A stretch of DNA of 64,000 nucleotides from an uncultured Pelagibacteraceae bacterium (GCA_902526115.1 CABZJV010000001.1:42300-106299), one strand, 5' to 3'; shown: positions 1 through 9,922, numbered from the stretch's first letter. A program made the numbers and translations. Notes: generated by a model from the letters alone, not told the origin.

Positions 1-1
1 T

Positions 2-181
2 AAAACTTTAGATGAAGCAAAAGAATTTCCTCCACAAGTTCATATTTTTGTAAAAGATAAAGATACGTGGTTGAACTTAAAAGATAATGTTATTTGCTTT
101 GAAAAAATGTATGATCCAAAGATAACTTGGCCAAAAGAAAGTTTAAACAGATATCGTGAGTACATAAATAATAAATCATAG
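2..181 (+). CDS. GFA-domain protein, C-terminal fragment (cut by window edge)
   Basis: An open frame enters from the left edge and ends at TAG 179-181; it is too short for the ORF track. The visible tail contains PPQVHIFVKDKDTW and then a short acidic stretch ending in CFEK. A P-Q-x-H-I-F-V segment followed by W and a late FEK is the usual C-terminal pattern of GFA-family (glutathione-dependent formaldehyde-activating enzyme-like) proteins. Two complete GFA-domain genes follow on the same strand, the first only 11 nt downstream, so this is probably the first of three related genes. The zinc-binding cysteines lie outside the window, so the assignment rests on this tail and on context. Confidence 0.6.
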   Translation, partial: KTLDEAKEFPPQVHIFVKDKDTWLNLKDNVICFEKMYDPKITWPKESLNRYREYINNKS

Positions 182-192
182 AAAATTTCTTA

Positions 193-561
193 ATGAAAAT
201 ATTAAAATGCCATTGTGGTGAAGTTGAAATTCAAGTTGATCTTAAAAAAGAAATAGATCAACTAAAAAGATGTAATTGTTCAATGTGCAAAAGAAAAGGA
301 ATAATGGTTACAACTGTTAATAAACAAGATCTAAAAATTATTAAAGGAGCAAAAAAAATTAAAACTTACCAATTTAAAACCAATGTTGCTAAACACCATT
401 TTTGTTCAGAGTGTGGAATTCATACCCATAATCTTAGAAGAGCAGATCCTAATACATATGGTATTAATGTAGGATGTATTGACGAAATCAAACCAAATGA
501 ATTTTTTAAAATGAAGACCTTTGTTAGTGATGGTCAAAATCATATAAAAGATAGGAGTTAA
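193..561 (+). CDS. GFA-domain zinc protein (copy 2)
   Basis: A 122-residue protein with the cysteine pattern of the GFA fold: CHCGEVEI at the N-terminus, RCNCSMCKRKG at about 27-37 and HHFCSECGIHTH at about 69-80, then the conserved YGINVGCID. These cysteines normally bind two zinc ions. The namesake of the family catalyses or assists condensation of formaldehyde with glutathione, but most short members have no proven substrate, so formaldehyde handling is a possibility only. The gene lies 1 nt upstream of a clear paralogue and follows another GFA tail, suggesting one transcript. No signal peptide or membrane segment is seen, so it is likely cytoplasmic. Confidence 0.8.
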   Translation: MKILKCHCGEVEIQVDLKKEIDQLKRCNCSMCKRKGIMVTTVNKQDLKIIKGAKKIKTYQFKTNVAKHHFCSECGIHTHNLRRADPNTYGINVGCIDEIKPNEFFKMKTFVSDGQNHIKDRS

Positions 562-562
562 A

Positions 563-934
563 ATGAAAAAGTTGTCATGCCATTGTGAAAATGTAGAGCT
601 TGAAATCAAAGAGTCCGAAAGTGCGTTTAATAAATTCTTGAGATGTAATTGTTCGCTGTGTATGAAAAAAGGAATTATTATGACTTTCGCGCCGATAGTA
701 GATGTAAAAATTACTAAAGGCCAAGATAAACTCAAATTATATCAATATCATACAAAAGTAGCAGAGCATTATTTTTGCTCAGATTGTGGAATCTATACTC
801 ATCATAAACAGAGAAGCAAACCAGATACTTATGGTTTGAATGTTGGTTGTATTGATGAGATTGACCAGTTCACATTAGAGAATGTTGGTCTATACGATGG
901 ACACAATCATCCAATGGATCAAAACAATCAATAA
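563..934 (+). CDS. GFA-domain zinc protein (copy 3)
   Basis: A 123-residue paralogue of the preceding gene, sharing the same blocks: CHCENVELEI, RCNCSLCMKKG, YFCSDCGIYTHH and YGLNVGCIDEI. The first motif has CHCE where the neighbour has CHCG, so the glycine after the second cysteine is lost while all metal-binding cysteines remain. The start codon lies 1 nt after the stop of copy 2, which implies translational coupling. Divergence in the middle and at the C-terminus suggests that the pair arose by tandem duplication and has since drifted, perhaps to a different substrate. The function beyond zinc binding cannot be read from the sequence. Confidence 0.8.
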   Translation: MKKLSCHCENVELEIKESESAFNKFLRCNCSLCMKKGIIMTFAPIVDVKITKGQDKLKLYQYHTKVAEHYFCSDCGIYTHHKQRSKPDTYGLNVGCIDEIDQFTLENVGLYDGHNHPMDQNNQ

Positions 935-942
935 TTTAAATC

Positions 943-1869
943 ATGAAAACAGTTGAGTGCTTTAACAAAGTTAAAAAAGATTGTTTTAAATTTATTAAAT
1001 CCCAGGAAACATCAACTGAAAAGTTTAGTAAAAAAGAAATAATGCTAAAAAATTTCTTAATTCCATTATGTTTCTGGATTTCTAAAAAAGCAAATAACAA
1101 AAAACCATTTATTGTTGGTCTCGCTGGTGGGCAGGGGACTGGTAAAACCACCATAAGCTCCATAATAAAAATTATATTAGAAAAATATTTTAAACTTGAA
1201 GTGTTTAAAATCTCTATTGATGATTTCTATAAAACAAGAGAAGAAAGATACAGGTTATCAAAAAAAATACACCCAATGTTAATGACAAGAGGGGTTCCAG
1301 GAACTCACGACGTACAAATGATGTTAGATTTTTTTAAAAAGTCTAAAATTAAAAATTTTAAAAAGATAATGTTACCAAATTTCAATAAAGCTATTGATGA
1401 CCGATTTAATAAAAATAAATGGTATAAAATAAACCGAAGACCCGATGTCATCATTTTTGAAGGTTGGTGCGTCGGAGCGAGACCAGAATTACTTAATACA
1501 ATGAAAAAACCGATTAACTCTCTAGAAAAAACTAAAGATCAAAAGCTTGTTTGGAGAAATTATGTAAATCAACAATTAAAAACTAAGTATAAAGAGCTAT
1601 ACTCACAGTTAAATTGTATGATTTACTTAAAAGCTAAAAATTTCACTTTATTACAAAAGTGGAGATTGAAACAAGAGCGAAAACTTTGGCTAAAAGCAAA
1701 AAAAAAATCTAAACATAAAATAATGAATAAATCTGATGTAATTAATTTTATGCAAACTTATCAAAGAATTACTCAAAATATGTTTAAGAATACGCCAAAG
1801 TACGCGTCTATTATTTTAAATTTAAATGATAATCATCAAATAAAATCTGCTGTATATAGGCCTAAATGA
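943..1869 (+). CDS. P-loop kinase, probable D-glycerate 3-kinase (GLYK type)
   Basis: A 308-residue kinase with a P-loop AGGQGTGKTT at about 61-70, followed by the block FKISIDDFYKTREER, the RGVPGTHDV loop, and DVIIFEGWCVGARP. This arrangement matches the plant/fungal-type D-glycerate 3-kinase family, related to uridine and pantothenate kinases. The expected reaction is ATP plus D-glycerate to 3-phosphoglycerate, linking glycolate or glyoxylate-derived glycerate to central metabolism. The stop codon overlaps the start of the TolC-family gene by 4 nt (ATGA). An uncharacterised relative acting on another small substrate cannot be excluded, since the fold is shared among several kinases. Confidence 0.75.
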   Translation: MKTVECFNKVKKDCFKFIKSQETSTEKFSKKEIMLKNFLIPLCFWISKKANNKKPFIVGLAGGQGTGKTTISSIIKIILEKYFKLEVFKISIDDFYKTREERYRLSKKIHPMLMTRGVPGTHDVQMMLDFFKKSKIKNFKKIMLPNFNKAIDDRFNKNKWYKINRRPDVIIFEGWCVGARPELLNTMKKPINSLEKTKDQKLVWRNYVNQQLKTKYKELYSQLNCMIYLKAKNFTLLQKWRLKQERKLWLKAKKKSKHKIMNKSDVINFMQTYQRITQNMFKNTPKYASIILNLNDNHQIKSAVYRPK

Positions 1870-3158
1870 AAAAAATTTTTATATTAATTAGTTTAACTTT
1901 ATTTTATTTTAGTAACTCTTTTGCAATTACTTTATATAAAGCTTTAAATCAAACTTACAAAAGTAATATTCAATTAAATGCTGAAAGGGAAAACATTAAA
2001 GCCTCAGAGGAAGATGTAAATATTTCAAAAGCTGATTATAAACCCTCATTAACATTAAGTGGATCAAAAAGTATTGAAGATACTAATAAGCTTACTAATC
2101 AAAGTGGTGGAGATGCAACTGTTAGTGACGTTGATACATTTACAACATCAATAAAATTAGAACAAACAATTTTAGATTATGGAAGAGATATAACTCTTCA
2201 AAAAAATATTACAGCTTTAGATTTAGCAAAAGCAAAATTAGTTAAAAAAGAACAAGATATTTTGCATAAAGCTATAAATGCATTCACTAACTTAATTTTA
2301 GCTAGAGAAACACTTGAGATTAATTCAAAAAATTTAAATTTATTAATTAGACAAGTGGAGAATGACAAAATAAGAAGAGATCGTGGTCAAATCACAAATA
2401 CTGACTTAGCACAATCTGAATCTTCTCTTGCAGGTGCGCAAGCTCAATTTGCAAAAGCAAAAAGTGATCTTTTAATAAGTAAATTAAATTATGAAAATAT
2501 AATTGGTGAAATTAACGATCCAAATCAATTGCAAAAAAATTCTAATGCAATTGTAAGTATTCCAAGCACTCTTAATGAAGCCATTAATCTTTCTAAAAAA
2601 AATAATCCAGATATTTTAATTGCAAAACTTGATTTAGAAAAGTCTGAAAAAGATTTAGCAATTTCTGAGTCTGACCTGAAACCTACGGCATCTTTATCTT
2701 TAGAAAGATCTTATTCAGATGACCTTACGTCAACTATTGATGAGCGAGAAAAAGATACTTTAAAAGCTACTTTAAGTTGGCCTTTTTATTCTGGTGGAAA
2801 AAAAAGATCCACAATAAACAAAAATTCCAATTTAACTACTCGAAAAAGATTATTGTTAGATGATGCATTTAAAACTAATGAAACTAATGTTGCTAGTGCC
2901 TGGTCAAGTTTACAATCTTCTGAAAGTTTTTTAAGTTCTGTCAAAGTACAAGTCAGAGCATCTCAAATAGCTTATGAGGGTGTTACTGCTGAATACGAAA
3001 GAGGATCAAGAAATACTCTTGATGTTATTCAATCAAATGCATTATTGCTTTCTGCTGAAATATCTTTGGCAAATTCTGAGAAAAACTACCTTATGGCTCA
3101 GTATAATCTCCTGAAAGCAGTAGGGCTTCTAAATAGCCAATATCTAAATCTTAAGTAA
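1866..3158 (+). CDS. TolC-family outer membrane efflux protein
   Basis: A 430-residue protein with a cleavable signal peptide (about residues 1-20, ending SNSFA) and two long coiled-coil regions typical of the outer membrane efflux protein fold, which trimerises into a barrel with a periplasmic tunnel. Family hallmarks include LDYGRD near residue 103, RGQITNTDLAQSES, the second-repeat YSGGKKRS and the late EYERGSRNTLDVIQ, which precedes the last helix. TolC proteins carry type I secretion substrates or drugs together with an inner membrane pump and an adaptor. No adaptor or pump gene is adjacent here, so the partner is elsewhere. It overlaps the kinase gene by 4 nt and is followed by 108 bp before recA. 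Confidence 0.85.
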   Translation: MKKIFILISLTLFYFSNSFAITLYKALNQTYKSNIQLNAERENIKASEEDVNISKADYKPSLTLSGSKSIEDTNKLTNQSGGDATVSDVDTFTTSIKLEQTILDYGRDITLQKNITALDLAKAKLVKKEQDILHKAINAFTNLILARETLEINSKNLNLLIRQVENDKIRRDRGQITNTDLAQSESSLAGAQAQFAKAKSDLLISKLNYENIIGEINDPNQLQKNSNAIVSIPSTLNEAINLSKKNNPDILIAKLDLEKSEKDLAISESDLKPTASLSLERSYSDDLTSTIDEREKDTLKATLSWPFYSGGKKRSTINKNSNLTTRKRLLLDDAFKTNETNVASAWSSLQSSESFLSSVKVQVRASQIAYEGVTAEYERGSRNTLDVIQSNALLLSAEISLANSEKNYLMAQYNLLKAVGLLNSQYLNLK

Positions 3159-3191
3159 TTATTTGACTTTTTGAGGTATAAAATAAATATA

Positions 3192-3219
3192 TTGCCAATG
3201 AGAACAAAATGTGTACATT
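3192..3219 (+). promoter_or_regulatory. candidate recA promoter with a LexA-like half-conserved box
   Basis: In the 108-bp gap before recA, TTGCCA (3192-3197) and TACATT (3214-3219) are separated by 16 bp and could serve as -35 and -10. Overlapping the spacer and -10 is GAAC-N7-GTAC (3202-3216), one base away from the alphaproteobacterial SOS operator GTTC-N7-GTTC read on the other strand. Both calls are pattern matches only. Confidence 0.3.
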
Positions 3220-3266
3220 TAATATCATGATTCGAGTGTTAAAAAATTTAATAAAAAAGGCAAAAT

Positions 3267-4421
3267 ATGACTAAAAACAACTTAAAAGTAGTTAAATCAA
3301 CTAAAGATCAAGAAGTAGACAATAAAGAGAAAAACAAAGCATTAGATGCTGCGATAGCTCAGATTACAGATAATTTTGGAAAAGGCTCTGTAATGAAGCT
3401 TGGTGAAAAAAGAGCTATGGATATTGAGTCAATATCTACAGGATCTTTAAGTTTAGATTTAGCATTAGGAATAGGTGGATTACCTAAAGGAAGAATTGTT
3501 GAAGTTTACGGACCAGAGTCATCTGGAAAAACAACATTAGCATTACAAGTTGTTGCTGAAGCACAAAAAGCTGGAGGTATTTGTGCATTCGTTGATGCAG
3601 AGCACGCATTAGATCCAGTTTATGCAAAAAAATTAGGTGTCAATACTGAAGAACTTTTAATTTCACAACCAGATGCTGGTGAACAAGCTTTAGAGATTGC
3701 TGATACACTAGTAAAATCAGGCTCTATTTCAGTAATTGTTATCGACTCTGTTGCAGCTCTAACACCGAAAGCTGAAATCGAAGGAGAGATGGGAGATCAT
3801 CATGTTGGTCTTCAATCAAGATTAATGAGTCAGGCTTTAAGAAAACTAACAGGTTCGATTTCTAATACAAATACAATGATGATTTTTATAAACCAAATTA
3901 GAATGAAAATTGGAGTTATGTTTGGAAGTCCTGAAACAACATCAGGTGGAAACGCACTTAAATTTTATTCATCAGTCAGAATGGACATTAGAAGAATTGG
4001 CGCCATTAAAGATAAAGATGAAATTATTGGTAACTCAACAAGAGTTAAAGTAGTTAAAAACAAAGTTGCTCCACCATTTAAAGTTGTAGAATTTGACTTA
4101 ATGTATGGAAGAGGAATTAGCAAGATGGGTGAACTCGTCGATCTTGGTTCCAAAGCAGATATAATTGAAAAATCAGGTGCATGGTACGCTTATAAAGGCG
4201 AGAAAATTGGTCAGGGTAGAGAAAATGCTAAGACTTATTTAGCTCAAAATCCTAAAGTTGCTGCAGAAATTGAAATGGCTATCAGAGAGAAAGCAGGAGT
4301 AATTTCCAAGAAAATAGAGGGAAATCCGCTTGATCCTGATAAAATTGAGAAGGAAAAGAAAGTAGCTGAAAAGGAAGAAGCTGAAAAAGCGGAAGCTACT
4401 CCTCCATCAAAAAAGAATTAA
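3267..4421 (+). CDS. recA: recombinase RecA
   Basis: A 384-residue RecA, the ATP-dependent strand-exchange protein of homologous recombination and, where LexA exists, its co-protease. The Walker A motif GPESSGKTT lies at about 82-90, roughly 16 residues later than in E. coli, because of a charged, Lys/Asp-rich N-terminal extension. Also visible are the Walker B region [22 protein letters not shown], the DNA-binding loop around [14 protein letters not shown] and [22 protein letters not shown]. The C-terminus is the usual charged tail, here rich in Lys, Glu and Ala. The gene ends in a strong intrinsic terminator and stands alone as a transcription unit between a TolC gene and alaS. Confidence 0.98.
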   Translation: MTKNNLKVVKSTKDQEVDNKEKNKALDAAIAQITDNFGKGSVMKLGEKRAMDIESISTGSLSLDLALGIGGLPKGRIVEVYGPESSGKTTLALQVVAEAQKAGGICAFVDAEHALDPVYAKKLGVNTEELLISQPDAGEQALEIADTLVKSGSISVIVIDSVAALTPKAEIEGEMGDHHVGLQSRLMSQALRKLTGSISNTNTMMIFINQIRMKIGVMFGSPETTSGGNALKFYSSVRMDIRRIGAIKDKDEIIGNSTRVKVVKNKVAPPFKVVEFDLMYGRGISKMGELVDLGSKADIIEKSGAWYAYKGEKIGQGRENAKTYLAQNPKVAAEIEMAIREKAGVISKKIEGNPLDPDKIEKEKKVAEKEEAEKAEATPPSKKN

Positions 4422-4440
4422 TAGGTCATCTTTATTAATA

Positions 4441-4468
4441 AAAGGCGCTTAATTTAAGCGCCTTTTTT
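4441..4468 (+). terminator. Rho-independent terminator after recA
   Basis: A near-perfect hairpin: AAAGGCGCTT pairs with AAGCGCCTTT around a 5-nt AATTT loop, and the 3' arm runs into six T residues. The GC-rich stem stands out in this AT-rich sequence. It lies 20 bp after the recA stop and is the clearest intrinsic terminator in the window. Confidence 0.9.
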
Positions 4469-4515
4469 CCCTATCGATATCTAGACATAGATTAAAAAAG
4501 CTGTATTTTAAAAAT

Positions 4516-7182
4516 ATGGCTGACAAAACCTTAAATGAAATAAGGAATATTTTTTTAAAGTATTTTGAAAAGAATGAACACAAGATTGTTGAGTCTAGCA
4601 ATTTAGTCCCCAACAATGATCCTACATTGATGTTTGCTAATTCTGGGATGGTTCAGTTTAAAAATGTGTTCACAGGTTTAGAAAAAAGGGATTATGTAAG
4701 AGCTACTACTTCTCAAAAATGTGTCAGGGCTGGAGGAAAACATAATGACCTAGAAAATGTTGGTTATACACCTCGTCACCACACTTTCTTTGAAATGCTA
4801 GGAAACTTTTCTTTTGGAGATTATTTTAAAGAAGAGGCAATTCATTATGCTTGGGATTTGATCACTAAAGATTTTGGTATCAATAAAGACCGGCTATATG
4901 TAACTGTATTTCACGAAGATGATGAAGCCTTCAATTTTTGGAAGAAAATTGCGGGTTTTAGCGATGATCGAATTATTAGAATAGCTACATCTGATAACTT
5001 TTGGTCGATGGGAGAGACAGGTCCATGTGGTCCGTGTTCTGAAATCTTTTTTGACCATGGAGATCATTTAGCTGGAGGATTACCTGGCTCTAAAGATGAA
5101 GATGGGGACAGATTTATTGAGATTTGGAATTTAGTTTTTATGCAATATGAGCAAGTTTCAAAAGATAAAAGAATAAATTTACCAAAACCATCAGTTGATA
5201 CTGGAATGGGATTAGAGAGAATAGCTGCTTTATTACAAGGTTCGCATGATAACTATGAAACAGATCATTTTAAAAAAATAATTAGTTCAGCATCGGAAAT
5301 TGTAAAAGTTAAGTCAGAAAAATCTAATCTTGCAAGTTTCAGAGTAATTGCTGATCATCTAAGAGCAAGCTCATTTTTAATTGCAGAAGGTGTTTTACCT
5401 TCCAATGAAGGAAGAGGATATGTACTTAGAAGAATTATGAGAAGAGGAATGAGACACTCACACTTGTTAGGATCTAAGGAACCAGTTTTTTATAATTTGT
5501 TTGACACTCTTAAAAATGAAATGTCAGGAAATTATCCTGAACTCATAAGAGCTGAGTCTTTGATTAAAGAAACTTTAAGAATGGAAGAGGAAAAATTTTT
5601 AGTTCTACTTGATAGAGGAATTAAAATTTTAAATGATGAAATTTATAAAATTGATAAAGTTTTACCAGGTGAAGTAGCATTTAAATTATATGACACTTAC
5701 GGTTTCCCGTTAGATCTTACTGAAGATATTTTAAGAAACAAATCAATGTCCATTGATACAGATAAGTTTAAATCTTTAATGAAGGAAAGCAGAGAACTTG
5801 CTAAAAAAAATTGGAAAGGTTCAGGAGATGCTGCAGTTGAAGATATTTGGTTTGGGATTAAAGATAGATTAGAGCCAACAGAATTTCTAGGTTATGAAAC
5901 AAATCAAGCAGAGGGTGTTGTTTTGTCTTTATTAAAAGAAAATAAGGAAGTTGATCAACTTAAAGAAAACGATGAGGGTATGATCATAGTAAATCAAACT
6001 CCATTTTACGGAGAGTCTGGAGGTCAAGTAGGAGATACTGGTGAGATAGTATCAAATGAATTTAAATTTGAGGTGACAGATGTTCAGAAAAAACTTGGGG
6101 ACCTATTTGTGCATTACGGAAAGGTGGTTAATGGTTCTATAAAGCTTAAAGATAGTGTTGAAATGAAGATAAATGCTGAAAGGAGAGATGACACTAGAGC
6201 TTATCATTCGGCAACACATCTTTTACATGAATCTTTGAGAAGAGTATTAGGGGATCATGTAACTCAAAAAGGGTCTCTTGTAGAGCCTAGCAGATTGAGA
6301 TTTGATTTTAGTCATATGAAGCCAATCCAAAATGATGAAATTGATATGATAGAGAAATTTGTAAATAATATGGTTTCAAAAAAGTCAGATGTGAAAACCA
6401 GGTTAATGACACCTGATGAAGCCGTAGAAAAAGGAGCTCTAGCTTTATTTGGTGAAAAATATGGTGACGAAGTAAGGGTACTTTCAATGGGAGATGAAGA
6501 TGGAAAGTATTTTTCTACAGAATTATGTGGCGGAACCCATGTTAAAAATACTGGAGATATTGGAAAATTTAAAATAGTCAGTCAATCCTCAATAGCTGCT
6601 GGGGTTAGGAGGATAGAGGCTTTAAGAGACAAACAATTAGAGGATTATTTGAAAAATAAAGAAAAACTTTCAGCGTTATCCTCTGAAAAAGATAATGAAA
6701 CCGTTAAAGATTTAAGTGAGCAAATCATCAAGCTTGGAGGGCAACCTAGCTTGGACCAATCTGATCAAAAAAACTTAATTAAAAACTTAACAAAACAATT
6801 AGAAACACTTTCTGTAAATTCAATTTTAAATGATAAATCAAAAAATATTATTAAAGACCAAGATATTAATGGAATTAAATTAAGACTTCAAAAAGTTGAT
6901 GATCTTCCTCCTAAAGAGTTAAGAAAATTAGTTGATCAAGGTAAAAAAGATTTATCAGAAGGTATTGTGGTAGTTTTTGCAAGCAAGGATGACAAAGTAG
7001 GAATAGCAGTAGGGGTTACAGAAAGCTTAACAAGTAAATATGATGCTGTTGAATTTGTAAAAATTGGTTCAAAGATTATTGGTGGCAAGGGTGGTGGAGG
7101 AAGAAAAGATTTTGCCCAAGCTGGTGGCCAAGATCAATCAAAAATAGACAATGCTTTTGAAGAACTTAAGACTTTAATTTAA
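4516..7182 (+). CDS. alaS: alanyl-tRNA synthetase
   Basis: An 888-residue AlaRS, close to the usual bacterial length. It charges tRNA-Ala. The class II aminoacylation core begins at the N-terminus ([20 protein letters not shown], then GMVQFKNVF), with the [15 protein letters not shown] motif near residue 175. The editing domain carries [13 protein letters not shown] (HxxxH zinc ligands) and the CGGTHV motif, which clears mischarged Ser and Gly. The C-Ala domain ends with a glycine-rich [16 protein letters not shown]. The gene follows recA, as in many alphaproteobacteria, but is separated from it by the terminator. Its 3' end overlaps the convergent icd gene by 9 nt. Confidence 0.98.
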   Translation: MADKTLNEIRNIFLKYFEKNEHKIVESSNLVPNNDPTLMFANSGMVQFKNVFTGLEKRDYVRATTSQKCVRAGGKHNDLENVGYTPRHHTFFEMLGNFSFGDYFKEEAIHYAWDLITKDFGINKDRLYVTVFHEDDEAFNFWKKIAGFSDDRIIRIATSDNFWSMGETGPCGPCSEIFFDHGDHLAGGLPGSKDEDGDRFIEIWNLVFMQYEQVSKDKRINLPKPSVDTGMGLERIAALLQGSHDNYETDHFKKIISSASEIVKVKSEKSNLASFRVIADHLRASSFLIAEGVLPSNEGRGYVLRRIMRRGMRHSHLLGSKEPVFYNLFDTLKNEMSGNYPELIRAESLIKETLRMEEEKFLVLLDRGIKILNDEIYKIDKVLPGEVAFKLYDTYGFPLDLTEDILRNKSMSIDTDKFKSLMKESRELAKKNWKGSGDAAVEDIWFGIKDRLEPTEFLGYETNQAEGVVLSLLKENKEVDQLKENDEGMIIVNQTPFYGESGGQVGDTGEIVSNEFKFEVTDVQKKLGDLFVHYGKVVNGSIKLKDSVEMKINAERRDDTRAYHSATHLLHESLRRVLGDHVTQKGSLVEPSRLRFDFSHMKPIQNDEIDMIEKFVNNMVSKKSDVKTRLMTPDEAVEKGALALFGEKYGDEVRVLSMGDEDGKYFSTELCGGTHVKNTGDIGKFKIVSQSSIAAGVRRIEALRDKQLEDYLKNKEKLSALSSEKDNETVKDLSEQIIKLGGQPSLDQSDQKNLIKNLTKQLETLSVNSILNDKSKNIIKDQDINGIKLRLQKVDDLPPKELRKLVDQGKKDLSEGIVVVFASKDDKVGIAVGVTESLTSKYDAVEFVKIGSKIIGGKGGGGRKDFAQAGGQDQSKIDNAFEELKTLI

Positions 7183-8388
7183 TTTCGCTTTTAGATTGCT
7201 ATCAATTTCATCTAAAAACTGATTTGTTGTTAGATATTTGCTTGAAGGACCAATTAAGATAGCTAAATCTTTTGTCATCGCTCCATTTTCAACACACTCA
7301 ATACAAACTTTTTCGATTGTTTGTGCAAAATTAATCAATTCATCATTACTATCGAGTTTGCCTCTGTGAGCTAATCCTCTAGTCCATGCGAAGATAGAAG
7401 CAATAGGATTTGTTGAAGTCTCTTTACCTTGCTGATGCATTCTGTAGTGTCTAGTGACGGTTCCGTGTGCTGCTTCAGCTTCCATAATTTTTCCATCTGG
7501 GGTTAGAAGAGTACTCGTCATTAAACCTAGCGAGCCATATCCTTGTGCCATTGTATCTGACTGCACATCTCCATCATAGTTTTTACATGCCCAAATATAT
7601 TTGCCACTCCACTTCATCGCACATGCAACCATGTCATCTATTAACCTATGTTCATATGTTAAATTATTCTTGTCAAAATCTTTTTTGTACTCATTTTCAA
7701 ATATTTCTTGAAAAATATCTTTAAATCTACCATCATATTGTTTTAGAATTGTATTTTTTGTAGACATGTAGACTGGCCATTTTTTAATAAGCCCATAACT
7801 AAAACAAGATCTCGCAAAATCTTGTATAGATTTATCTAAATTGTACATTGAAAGCGCTACCCCTGGCCCAGTAAAGTTAAACACCTCGTATTTAATTTCA
7901 TCTTTACCATCTTCAGAAGTCCACTTAACTTCCATTTTTCCTTTACCAGGTACTTTAAAATCTGTTGCTCTATACTGATCTCCAAAAGCATGTCTTCCAA
8001 TAATTACAGGATCTGTCCATGAAGGGACTAGTTTTGGTATATTTTTACAAATGATAGGTTCTCTAAAGACGGTACCTCCAATAATATTCCTAATAGTTCC
8101 GTTAGGCGATCTCCACATCTTTTTTAGATCAAATTCTTTTACTCTTGCTTCGTCAGGAGTAATAGTTGCGCATTTAATACCAACGCCAATTTTTTTGATA
8201 GCATTTGCAGAGTCTATTGTAATCTGATCACTTGTATTATCACGACTTTTCATGCCTAAATCATAATATTCAATCCCTAGATCAATATAAGGAAGTATCA
8301 GTTTATTCTTAATGAACTCCCATATAATTCGAGTCATTTCATCACCATCCAACTCTACAACTGGGTTCTTTACCTTGATTTTACTCAT
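7174..8388 (-). CDS. icd: isocitrate dehydrogenase, NADP-dependent (dimeric, eukaryote-like type)
   Basis: A 404-residue isocitrate dehydrogenase of the type shared by alphaproteobacteria and eukaryotic cytosol or mitochondria, distinct from the E. coli form. It converts isocitrate to 2-oxoglutarate and CO2 with NADP+ in the TCA cycle. Diagnostic stretches are [17 protein letters not shown] at the start, [33 protein letters not shown] (substrate-binding serine and arginines), [15 protein letters not shown] and [12 protein letters not shown] near the cofactor site. It is convergent with alaS (9-nt overlap) and divergent from psd with 77 bp between starts. It appears to be a single-gene transcript. 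Confidence 0.97.
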   Translation of the reverse strand: MSKIKVKNPVVELDGDEMTRIIWEFIKNKLILPYIDLGIEYYDLGMKSRDNTSDQITIDSANAIKKIGVGIKCATITPDEARVKEFDLKKMWRSPNGTIRNIIGGTVFREPIICKNIPKLVPSWTDPVIIGRHAFGDQYRATDFKVPGKGKMEVKWTSEDGKDEIKYEVFNFTGPGVALSMYNLDKSIQDFARSCFSYGLIKKWPVYMSTKNTILKQYDGRFKDIFQEIFENEYKKDFDKNNLTYEHRLIDDMVACAMKWSGKYIWACKNYDGDVQSDTMAQGYGSLGLMTSTLLTPDGKIMEAEAAHGTVTRHYRMHQQGKETSTNPIASIFAWTRGLAHRGKLDSNDELINFAQTIEKVCIECVENGAMTKDLAILIGPSSKYLTTNQFLDEIDSNLKAKLN

Positions 8389-8415
8389 TAAAATAAAATT
8401 ATCTTATTAATTGAA

Positions 8416-8445
8416 TTTGATTGGTTTATATACATATTAATCAAA
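8416..8445. promoter_or_regulatory. inverted repeat in the icd/psd divergent intergenic region
   Basis: TTTGATT (8416-8422) and AATCAAA (8439-8445) form a perfect 7-bp inverted repeat with a 16-bp spacer, centred in the 77-bp gap between the divergent icd and psd genes. It could be an operator, but short AT-rich palindromes arise easily by chance here. Confidence 0.2.
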
Positions 8446-8465
8446 AAATTAGCAAATAGAAGAAT

Positions 8466-9113
8466 ATGTTTACCAAGATATTTCCAAAAATTCATACCGA
8501 GGGATATAAGTTTTTAGTTATTGCAGCCTTCATAACTATAATTCTATTAATCATTAATAATTTTTTAGGACTAATTGGTTTATTATTAACTATATGGGTT
8601 TATTATTTTTTTAGAGATCCCGAAAGAACAGTTATAGGTGACGATGATTACCTTGTAAGTCCTGCTGATGGAGAAGTTATTAAAGTTGAGGAAGTAGATG
8701 GACCTAAAGAGGTTGGTCTTGAAAATAAAAAATTTAAGAAAATTAGTATTTTTATGAATATATTTGATTGCCATGTAAACAGAACTCCATGTTCAGGTAC
8801 AGTTGAAGAAATTTTATATAAACCAGGAGAATTTTTTAATGCATCTCTAGATAAAGCTAGTGAAGATAATGAAAGAAATTATTACAAAATAAAGGACAAG
8901 CATGGTAACGACATAATAGTAGTTCAAATTGCAGGATTAGTGGCAAGAAGAATAGTTTGTGAAACAGACAAGAACCAACAGCTTAATCAAGGGGACAGAA
9001 TAGGAATGATTAGATTTGGAAGTAGAGCAGATGTTTATTATGAAAATTATGAACCTCTTGTCAAAGTGGGACAAAAAGCAATTTCAGGTGAGACTTTGTT
9101 AGCTAAAAAATAA
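8466..9113 (+). CDS. psd: phosphatidylserine decarboxylase proenzyme (short form)
   Basis: A 215-residue member of the short phosphatidylserine decarboxylase class. Two membrane segments occupy about residues 15-48. The block YYFFRDPERT, the conserved SPADGEV and FMNIFDCHVNRTP motifs follow. RFGSRADVY near residue 183 contains the Gly-Ser bond at which the proenzyme cleaves itself to create the pyruvoyl cofactor. The enzyme makes phosphatidylethanolamine from phosphatidylserine at the inner membrane. The next gene, pssA, starts 2 nt after the stop and supplies the substrate, so the two form the standard psd-pssA operon. Confidence 0.95.
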   Translation: MFTKIFPKIHTEGYKFLVIAAFITIILLIINNFLGLIGLLLTIWVYYFFRDPERTVIGDDDYLVSPADGEVIKVEEVDGPKEVGLENKKFKKISIFMNIFDCHVNRTPCSGTVEEILYKPGEFFNASLDKASEDNERNYYKIKDKHGNDIIVVQIAGLVARRIVCETDKNQQLNQGDRIGMIRFGSRADVYYENYEPLVKVGQKAISGETLLAKK

Positions 9114-9115
9114 TT

Positions 9116-9922
9116 ATGCTTAAACCAAAAAACAATTTTAAAGTTGTTGCTGAAAAAAAAAATGCAAGAGTAATTTTACCCAACATGCTAACACTAATTG
9201 GAGTTTGTATTGGATTAACTTCAATCAGATTTGCTTTAGATGGAAGATTTGAATTTGCGATTATTGCTATTATTATAGCTGCGATAATAGATGGATTAGA
9301 TGGACGAATTGCCAGATTAATTAAAGCTACATCTAAAGTTGGGAAAGAATTAGACTCATTAACTGATATGATTAGCTTTGGTGTTGCGCCAGCTTTTATA
9401 ATGTATTTTTGGAAATTAAATACGCTTGGCAGATTTGGTTGGCTAGTCTGTCTTATTTTCGTGATTTGTGTGGCTTTAAGATTAGCAAGATTTAATATTA
9501 ATTCTGGACAAGAACCTTCTTGGAAAGATAATTTCTTTGAAGGAGTACCATCTCCTGCTGGAGGAATATTAGTTTTGACCCCATTAATATTTAGTTTGAC
9601 CAACTTTGATTTTATAAAAATTAATTATGATTTAGTTGTACCAATGTTCTTTATTTTAACTTCATTACTATTAATAAGTAAATTCCCAAGTTATTCGTTT
9701 AAAAAAATTGTAATTCAGAGAAAAACTACAATTTTTCTTCTATTTGGAATAGTTTTGTTTTTTGGTCTTCTGTTAATTTATCCATTCAACGTTATTGCCA
9801 TTAGCGCGATTGTTTATTTGGGTATATTGCCAATCAGCTATTTTCATTATCAAAAGTTAAAAAAACAAAATGAGGATTTGAATGTTAAAGATACTGATGA
9901 TGATCTAGAAGATATTCTTTGA
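9116..9922 (+). CDS. pssA: CDP-diacylglycerol--serine O-phosphatidyltransferase
   Basis: A 268-residue integral membrane enzyme that makes phosphatidylserine from CDP-diacylglycerol and serine. The CDP-alcohol phosphatidyltransferase signature is intact: DGLDGRIARLIKATSK, then GKELDSLTD, giving the DG-x2-AR-x8-G-x3-D-x3-D pattern with its metal-binding aspartates at about 60-85. About seven to eight hydrophobic segments follow, including a C-terminal pair, and the protein ends with an acidic tail. It lies 2 nt downstream of psd. Its stop codon overlaps the ATG of the following glycosyltransferase-like gene by one base (TGATG), so the operon continues. Confidence 0.95.
   Translation: MLKPKNNFKVVAEKKNARVILPNMLTLIGVCIGLTSIRFALDGRFEFAIIAIIIAAIIDGLDGRIARLIKATSKVGKELDSLTDMISFGVAPAFIMYFWKLNTLGRFGWLVCLIFVICVALRLARFNINSGQEPSWKDNFFEGVPSPAGGILVLTPLIFSLTNFDFIKINYDLVVPMFFILTSLLLISKFPSYSFKKIVIQRKTTIFLLFGIVLFFGLLLIYPFNVIAISAIVYLGILPISYFHYQKLKKQNEDLNVKDTDDDLEDIL

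Noticed and set aside
406-735. 109-residue minus-strand ORF across the two GFA genes
   Set aside because: Crosses the junction of two well-supported plus-strand genes and has no recognisable features.
3163-3182. TTGACT followed by TATAAA before recA
   Set aside because: The spacing is only 8 bp, too short for a sigma-70 promoter; the TTGCCA/TACATT pair was preferred, with low confidence.
9103-9603. 166-residue minus-strand ORF opposite pssA
   Set aside because: Shadow of pssA, whose CDP-alcohol transferase signature fixes the real strand and frame.
9919-9921. TTG starts proposed by the track at 9919, 10852, 26572, 27354 and 53967, and GTG at 29850
   Set aside because: In each case a nearby in-frame ATG fits family length or forms the stop-start overlap common in this genome.
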